Below, piece after piece: positions 59,873 to 64,000 of a DNA stretch of 64,000 nt. Each line of letters begins with the position of its first letter. Within the stretch, counting starts at the first letter, position 1. Source of the stretch: Ramlibacter ginsenosidimutans (GTDB lineage: Bacteria; Pseudomonadota; Gammaproteobacteria; Burkholderiales; Burkholderiaceae_C); contig NZ_JAEPWM010000005.1 in NCBI RefSeq assembly GCF_016654015.1, positions 62,001 to 126,000 on the forward strand. The letters run 5' to 3'. A program made the position numbers and the translations under genes. A model generated the notes under the pieces. The model had not been told where the DNA came from and searched no databases. It was given only the letters and a program-made list of their open reading frames with translations.

Positions 59873-61093
59873 CTAGCGCCAGCTCTCATCCACGCAAGCC
59901 TTGGGCGCCGTGCCGCGCTCCTGCGCCAGGCTGGGATAGTCGGTGTAGCCCTTCTCGCCGCCGCCGTAGTAGGTGCTCCTGTCGTCCGCATTCAACGGCG
60001 CGCGCCCGCGCAGCCGTTCCGGAAGGTCCGGGTTGGCAATGAACTTGCGGCCGAAGGCGATCAGGTCGGCCCGGCCCTCCCTCAGCCATTGTTCTGCCGT
60101 CTCGGCATCGAAGCCGCCCGCGAGCATCAGCGGCCCGTGCCAGGTCTCGCGAATGCGCTGCAGCATCTGCATGGCCGCCGCACTGGGAGGCATCTTGCTC
60201 TCGAGCGCTGGCAGCGCCGGATTGACGACGTGCAGGTAGGCCAGCTTGCGCGAGTCCAGCTCGCGCGCGGCATGGGTGAAGGTGGTGAGGGGATCGTCGT
60301 CGCGGATATCGTTGGCCGTTGCCATCGGAGAGAGGCGCACGCCGACAGCGTCGGGGTTCCAGACCTTCGTGACCGCGTCCACGACCTCCAGCAGGAGGCG
60401 CGCGCGGTTCTCCACCGGTCCACCGTACGCGTCGGTTCGGCGGTTCGTGCCGCTGCACAGGAACTGATCGAGCAGGTAGCCGTTGGCGGCGTGGACCTCC
60501 ACGCCGTCGAAACCGGCCTTGATAGCATTGCGCGCCGCCCGCTCGTACTGGCGCACGAGGTAAGGCATTTCCTCCAACTGCAGCGCTCGCGGCGTCACGA
60601 AGGGCACCAACTCGCCTTCGCCCTTGTCGTTTTCGATGAAGGCCATCCCCTCGGGCCGTATCGGAGAGGGCGCGACCGGCGGCATGCAATCGGGCTGCAG
60701 TGAGGGATGGGAAATCCGGCCCACGTGCCACATCTGCAGGATGATGCGGCCGCCGGCTTCGTGCACCGCGTCGGTGACGAGACGCCAGCCCTCCACCTGC
60801 TCACGGCTGTGGATGCCCGGTGTCCAGGCGTAGCCCTGTCCCTGCATCGAGATTTGCGTCGCCTCGGAAATGATCAGCGCGGCAGAGGCGCGCTGCTGGT
60901 AGTAGCAGGCGTTCAGCGGCGACGGCACGTTCCCCGGTTGGCGTGCACGCGACCGCGTGAGGGGGGCGAGGACGATGCGGTGCGGCAACTGGAAGCGCCC
61001 GACTCTGATGGGCTGGAACAACAGGCGCTGCTCCGCGTGCTGGGGCTCGGCTACCTGGTTTGTCGCGGCGGATGACTCGACGGTGGCGGACAT
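59873..61093 (-). CDS. Alkene reductase, Old Yellow Enzyme family (NemA-like)
   Basis: A 406-residue FMN enzyme. It has LFQPIRVGRFQLPHRIVLAPLTRSRA, QLWHVGR-type segment ILQMWHVGRISHPSLQPD, and the active-site helix FDGVEVHAANGYLLDQFLC followed by GTNRRTDAYGG, all features of OYE/NemA reductases. It reduces activated C=C bonds or nitro groups with NADPH. The N-terminal about 25 residues (MSATVESSAATNQVAEPQHA) are an extension beyond the usual start. It has no obvious operon partner; the pao genes converge from the left. Confidence 0.93.
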   Translation of the reverse strand: MSATVESSAATNQVAEPQHAEQRLLFQPIRVGRFQLPHRIVLAPLTRSRARQPGNVPSPLNACYYQQRASAALIISEATQISMQGQGYAWTPGIHSREQVEGWRLVTDAVHEAGGRIILQMWHVGRISHPSLQPDCMPPVAPSPIRPEGMAFIENDKGEGELVPFVTPRALQLEEMPYLVRQYERAARNAIKAGFDGVEVHAANGYLLDQFLCSGTNRRTDAYGGPVENRARLLLEVVDAVTKVWNPDAVGVRLSPMATANDIRDDDPLTTFTHAARELDSRKLAYLHVVNPALPALESKMPPSAAAMQMLQRIRETWHGPLMLAGGFDAETAEQWLREGRADLIAFGRKFIANPDLPERLRGRAPLNADDRSTYYGGGEKGYTDYPSLAQERGTAPKACVDESWR

Positions 61094-61345
61094 GAAGACT
61101 CCGTTTCCCGGGCATCGACGGCGTGCTGCCAGCCCGGCTCAAACAGCCATCGTGCACCGCCGGGCCGCACTCGTGCCGGCCGAAGCGGGTAATGGCGCAG
61201 GATCCCGCCATGCAGGCGCAGGAACGTGGGTGCAGCACGCGGGGATGCCGGACGCTGCGTGTCAGGCCCCAGGAGTCGGCCGGCGGCTGCCATGGACAGC
61301 AGGAAACCGACAAACACGCCGGTGGTGCGCGGCTAACCTGCGTGC

Positions 61346-61879
61346 ATGAACACACTGACCGTTCCCATCAACGAGCGAGACCATCTGCGCGGTTCACCGG
61401 ACGCACCGGTGGTGCTGGTCGAATACGCCGATTTCGAGTGCCCGTACTGCGGTGCGGCCTACGGGGTCGTGAAGAACCTGGAGAGGGAGCTGCCGGACAC
61501 GCTGGCCGTCGTGTTCCGCCAGTTCCCGCTGGTCAACGTGCATCCGCACGCGCAGCTCGCGGCCGAGGCCGCGGAAGCGGCGGGGGCTCAGGGCCAGTTC
61601 TGGAGGATGCACGACGTGCTCTTCGAGCACCAGGACGCACTGGCGCCCGCCGACCTGATCAAGTACGCCGCCGCCCTGCACCTGGATGTCAAGCGGTTCG
61701 CCGGCGACCTCTCCGGCCACGCGTTCCTGCCCAAGATCGAGGACGACATGGAGGGTGGGCTGCAAAGCGGCGTCCAGGGAACGCCGACCTTCTTCATCAA
61801 CGGCGTGCTCCACCGGGGCGGGCACGACGAGGCTTCCCTGCTCGCCGCGATCATGCGGGTCGCGGCGGCAGCGTCCTGA
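61346..61879 (+). CDS. DsbA-family thioredoxin-fold protein
   Basis: A 177-residue thioredoxin-fold protein with the active site VEYADFECPYCGAAYGVVKN (CPYC at about residues 32-35), an alpha-helical insert (AEAAEAAGAQGQFWRMHDVLF) and the cis-Pro motif GVQGTPTFFING. There is no signal peptide, so it probably works in the cytoplasm as an oxidoreductase or, as in FrnE-like members, as a stress protein. The 252 bp before it, divergent from the OYE gene, showed nothing recognisable. Confidence 0.9.
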   Translation: MNTLTVPINERDHLRGSPDAPVVLVEYADFECPYCGAAYGVVKNLERELPDTLAVVFRQFPLVNVHPHAQLAAEAAEAAGAQGQFWRMHDVLFEHQDALAPADLIKYAAALHLDVKRFAGDLSGHAFLPKIEDDMEGGLQSGVQGTPTFFINGVLHRGGHDEASLLAAIMRVAAAAS

Positions 61880-62006
61880 TCTCCTGCCCTGAGCTCAAGC
61901 CGGCACTATGCGTCGGATGCCGGTTCTACTTGCTGAGGCGGCCACCCGGCCCTGATCTGTGGAACGATCAACGTGGGGAGCCCCCAGCAGCCCGGTGGAG
62001 CTGTGA

Positions 62007-62750
62007 TCAACCAGCCATGAGGCCACCGTCGACCAAAAGCTCGGCGCCCGTGATGTAGCACGCGTCCTCCGAAGCAAGGAACAGTACGGCGTTCGCCACA
62101 TCTTCGGCGCGACCTTCGCGCCCGAGCGGTACCTGCGCCAAGGCGTTCGCCCGTGCGGCCGGCTCGAATTTGGACGTCTTCATCACCGGCATGATTCCGG
62201 GATGAACGCTGTTGACACGCACCGCTGGCGCATACCGCAACGCTGCTGCTTTGGTCATGATGTGAACAGCCGCCTTGGATGCGTGATATCCCATGTGGCT
62301 GGATTTCGGTTGCCCGTGGAGCGCAGACACGGAGGAGATGTTGACGATTGAACCACCGTGACGGGAAAGCGCATCGCAGGTGGCCCGGATTCCCAGGAAT
62401 GCACCTTTCGCATTCACGTCCATGAGCTCGTCCCAGGCCTCGATACTGTCGCCGCCGGCGTCGATTCCGCCGCTGATGCCCGCGTTGTTGACAAGCACGT
62501 TCAGCTGCCCAAACTCCGACAGACATCGCGCGACAGCAACTGACCACTCCTTTTCCGCGCGCACGTCCAGTCGAACATAACTCGCTCCAGCGCCGAGTTC
62601 GCCGAGCAGCGCAGTCACGGAATCATTGTTCTCTGCAGGCAAGTCAGCCAGCATCACTCGCGCCCCGGCCTGCTTCAGAGTCCGTGCGATCGCTCGACCA
62701 AAACTTCCCGTCGCCCCCGTGACGAGGGCAACTTTTCCCGCCAGTTTCAT
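62007..62750 (-). CDS. SDR family oxidoreductase next to a Rieske oxygenase
   Basis: A 247-residue short-chain dehydrogenase with VTGATGSFGRAIARTL (cofactor loop), VLVNNAGISGGI, ISSVSALHG and the catalytic YHASKAA. The C-terminus YITGAELLVDGGLMAG is typical. It lies 21 bp downstream of the Rieske oxygenase gene on the same strand, so it probably oxidises or reduces an intermediate in the same pathway, for example a dihydrodiol or alcohol. The substrate is unknown. Confidence 0.9.
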   Translation of the reverse strand: MKLAGKVALVTGATGSFGRAIARTLKQAGARVMLADLPAENNDSVTALLGELGAGASYVRLDVRAEKEWSVAVARCLSEFGQLNVLVNNAGISGGIDAGGDSIEAWDELMDVNAKGAFLGIRATCDALSRHGGSIVNISSVSALHGQPKSSHMGYHASKAAVHIMTKAAALRYAPAVRVNSVHPGIMPVMKTSKFEPAARANALAQVPLGREGRAEDVANAVLFLASEDACYITGAELLVDGGLMAG

Positions 62751-62771
62751 TGAATCGTCTCCAAGTTGGTG

Positions 62772-64000
62772 CTATCGCGGCACGACCGGAGCCCTGCTCA
62801 TGAGCGTCGGGTTCTCTGCCACGAATTCGTCGAAGTCGGACTTGCCTGAATATGCGCAGAACCCGCGAACCGAGAAGAGTTCTGCCTTGGAGGCGGCAGG
62901 CGGTGCGAGCCCGTCAGACATGTCTTTTGCCATCTTCATGAGCTGGCGGCGGAAAGCAACTGTCGGTGCGTCCGCTGCCACGAGGTGTTCTCCCGATCTG
63001 TCCGCGAGCCCCATGCGCCCGCCCGGCTTCCAGGGCATCCCTTCCTGGACGGCGCGATCCTGCGTGTTGAATCCGTGGATGCCAGTGAAACTGGACGTCC
63101 GCTGCAGTTCGCGACTGATGAGGTAATCGTTGCCACGGTTCGCAGTTGGAAGGAAGGTGTCTATGACGTAGCCGTCCTCCAGCGCTAGTGCGGCCTTCTC
63201 ACGACGCGGGGGAAACCAGCTGCCGTTATTGAGTTCCTCGAAGTCTCTCTCATCCAACGGCCGGTCCAGCCGATAGCGGTAGACGAAACAGCTGGTGTTG
63301 TAGTCGTCGATGGGACAAGCGCCGCGCCCATTGAAGTATCGGTCTTCCGGGACACCTGAGGATGTAGAGCTCCACACAGGCTGCATGTAGTGCGTCATGC
63401 GCCAATAGTGCCGGTCACCAAGGTCGCGACGCGCGCCGGTATAAAAGCCATAGCCGGTCGGACGCACGAACAAGTGTGGGGCGCCGTCGGCGCCGAACAC
63501 GGAGATCGCCTGGGTGAGATTCTCGCCGACACCTGCAGACTTGTGCAGATAACTGACATGCGACGAGTCGAACTCACCCTCCAGAAATTGCACCCAGTTC
63601 GATCGCTGGATCCAGCGGCTCACGTGGACATGGCTGGAGGGCAAGGCCAGCCAATCGAAATTCGGCAGATCGGGTTTCTCGGACTTCGGCCCCATGTAGA
63701 CCCAGACGACTCCACCCGCCTCAGCGGTCTCGTACGCCTTCAAGCCCACGCGATTGAGCATCGCCTCCGAGAGGGACTGCTGGTCGACGTTCGGAATCTC
63801 CAGGCAGCGTCCGCTCACGTCGTACTTCCAGCCGTGGTACACACACCGAAGGCCACTGTGCTCGTTGCGACCGAAGAAGAGAGGAGCACGTTTGTGCGCA
63901 CAGTAGGCGTCAACGATGCCCACGGCGCCGGTCGTATCCCTGAACGCGATCAGATTCTCGCCCAGCAGCCTCAATCTCACCGGCTCGCCGTCCGCCACGA
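62772..64000 (-). CDS. Rieske aromatic-ring-hydroxylating oxygenase, alpha subunit (N-terminus beyond window)
   Basis: About 409 residues are visible; the N-terminus runs off the window end. The Rieske cluster motif is CAH-(17)-CVYH in VDAYCAHKRAPLFFGRNEHS and GLRCVYHGWKYDVSG. The catalytic domain has NWVQFLEGEFDSSHVSYLH, whose Glu/Asp and His sit where the mononuclear iron ligands of phthalate-4,5-dioxygenase-like enzymes lie. VRLRLLGENLIAFRDTTG at the visible start is also typical of that group. A reductase partner gene is not in the window. An aromatic or heterocyclic acid substrate is likely. Confidence 0.9.
   Translation of the reverse strand, partial: VADGEPVRLRLLGENLIAFRDTTGAVGIVDAYCAHKRAPLFFGRNEHSGLRCVYHGWKYDVSGRCLEIPNVDQQSLSEAMLNRVGLKAYETAEAGGVVWVYMGPKSEKPDLPNFDWLALPSSHVHVSRWIQRSNWVQFLEGEFDSSHVSYLHKSAGVGENLTQAISVFGADGAPHLFVRPTGYGFYTGARRDLGDRHYWRMTHYMQPVWSSTSSGVPEDRYFNGRGACPIDDYNTSCFVYRYRLDRPLDERDFEELNNGSWFPPRREKAALALEDGYVIDTFLPTANRGNDYLISRELQRTSSFTGIHGFNTQDRAVQEGMPWKPGGRMGLADRSGEHLVAADAPTVAFRRQLMKMAKDMSDGLAPPAASKAELFSVRGFCAYSGKSDFDEFVAENPTLMSRAPVVPR

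Noticed and set aside
61051..61317. Minus-strand frame of 88 codons between the OYE and DsbA-like genes
   Set aside because: It overlaps the OYE start region in another phase and ends in low-complexity Pro/Ser/Arg; no support for coding.

Overview
The window reads as chromosomal DNA of a high-GC betaproteobacterium, most likely Comamonadaceae (Ramlibacter/Variovorax/Acidovorax-like). This is inferred from gene content: a Bug-type solute receptor, two TRAP uptake operons, class III CoA-transferases, the DUF3348/DUF802/OmpA/DUF2894 block, a PHB depolymerase and PaoABC-type molybdoenzymes. There are no rRNAs, intact tRNAs, CRISPR arrays or recognisable transposases. Most of the sequence is accessory carboxylic-acid catabolism, each unit next to its own regulator.

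Layout. 0-4.3 kb: DUF488 (cut by the window edge), J-domain protein, RhlE-like helicase, SDR and a small secreted protein, then a decayed 3' half of tRNA-Lys. 4.5-15.1 kb: TRAP transporter (dctPQM) followed by MaoC, crotonase, acyl-CoA dehydrogenase, CoA-transferase, MaoC/PhaJ and FAH-type genes, an AraC regulator and a GH88 unsaturated uronyl hydrolase. Two near-identical 32-bp sites, one before dctP and one before GH88, have the 21-bp direct-repeat geometry of an AraC-family operator, so both units probably form one regulon. 15.3-20.2 kb: AI-2E-type permease with an extra C-terminal domain, GlsB-like protein, and an amino-acid ABC importer without an ATPase. 20.4-21.6 kb: a gene graveyard (IclR, acetate-CoA ligase and thiolase fragments). 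21.6-24.2 kb: thioesterase and a divergent MocR/DJ-1 pair. 24.35-27.88 kb: four overlapping genes encoding a MotA/MotB-like (ZorAB-like) complex with two unknown soluble partners.

28.3-30.6 kb: MerR regulator and the MFS pump it probably controls through a 19-bp-spacer promoter. 31.2-37.8 kb: LysR regulator divergent from SDR, a TRAP receptor, a fused DctQM permease and a split transketolase, ended by a hairpin terminator. 38-40.3 kb: MDR oxidoreductase and GntR regulator. 40.4-45.4 kb: a dimethylmalate-lyase-like enzyme, two aconitase-family subunits, a Bug receptor and a TauD-type oxygenase. 45.7-50.6 kb: hydroxyacid dehydrogenase, FAD disulfide oxidoreductase, DJ-1-like protein, a hydrolase fragment and small proteins. 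51.2-54 kb: FIST sensor plus hybrid histidine kinase. 54.1-55.3 kb: PHB-depolymerase-type esterase with a small partner. 55.9-59.8 kb: PaoABC-type aldehyde dehydrogenase. 59.9-64 kb: Old Yellow Enzyme, DsbA-like protein, SDR and a Rieske oxygenase running off the end.

The best candidates for undescribed biology are the AraC-controlled TRAP/acyl-CoA/GH88 regulon, the ZorAB-like four-gene block, the kinase-free transketolase TRAP operon and the dimethylmalate-like operon. All assignments come from reading the sequence; no database search was run.
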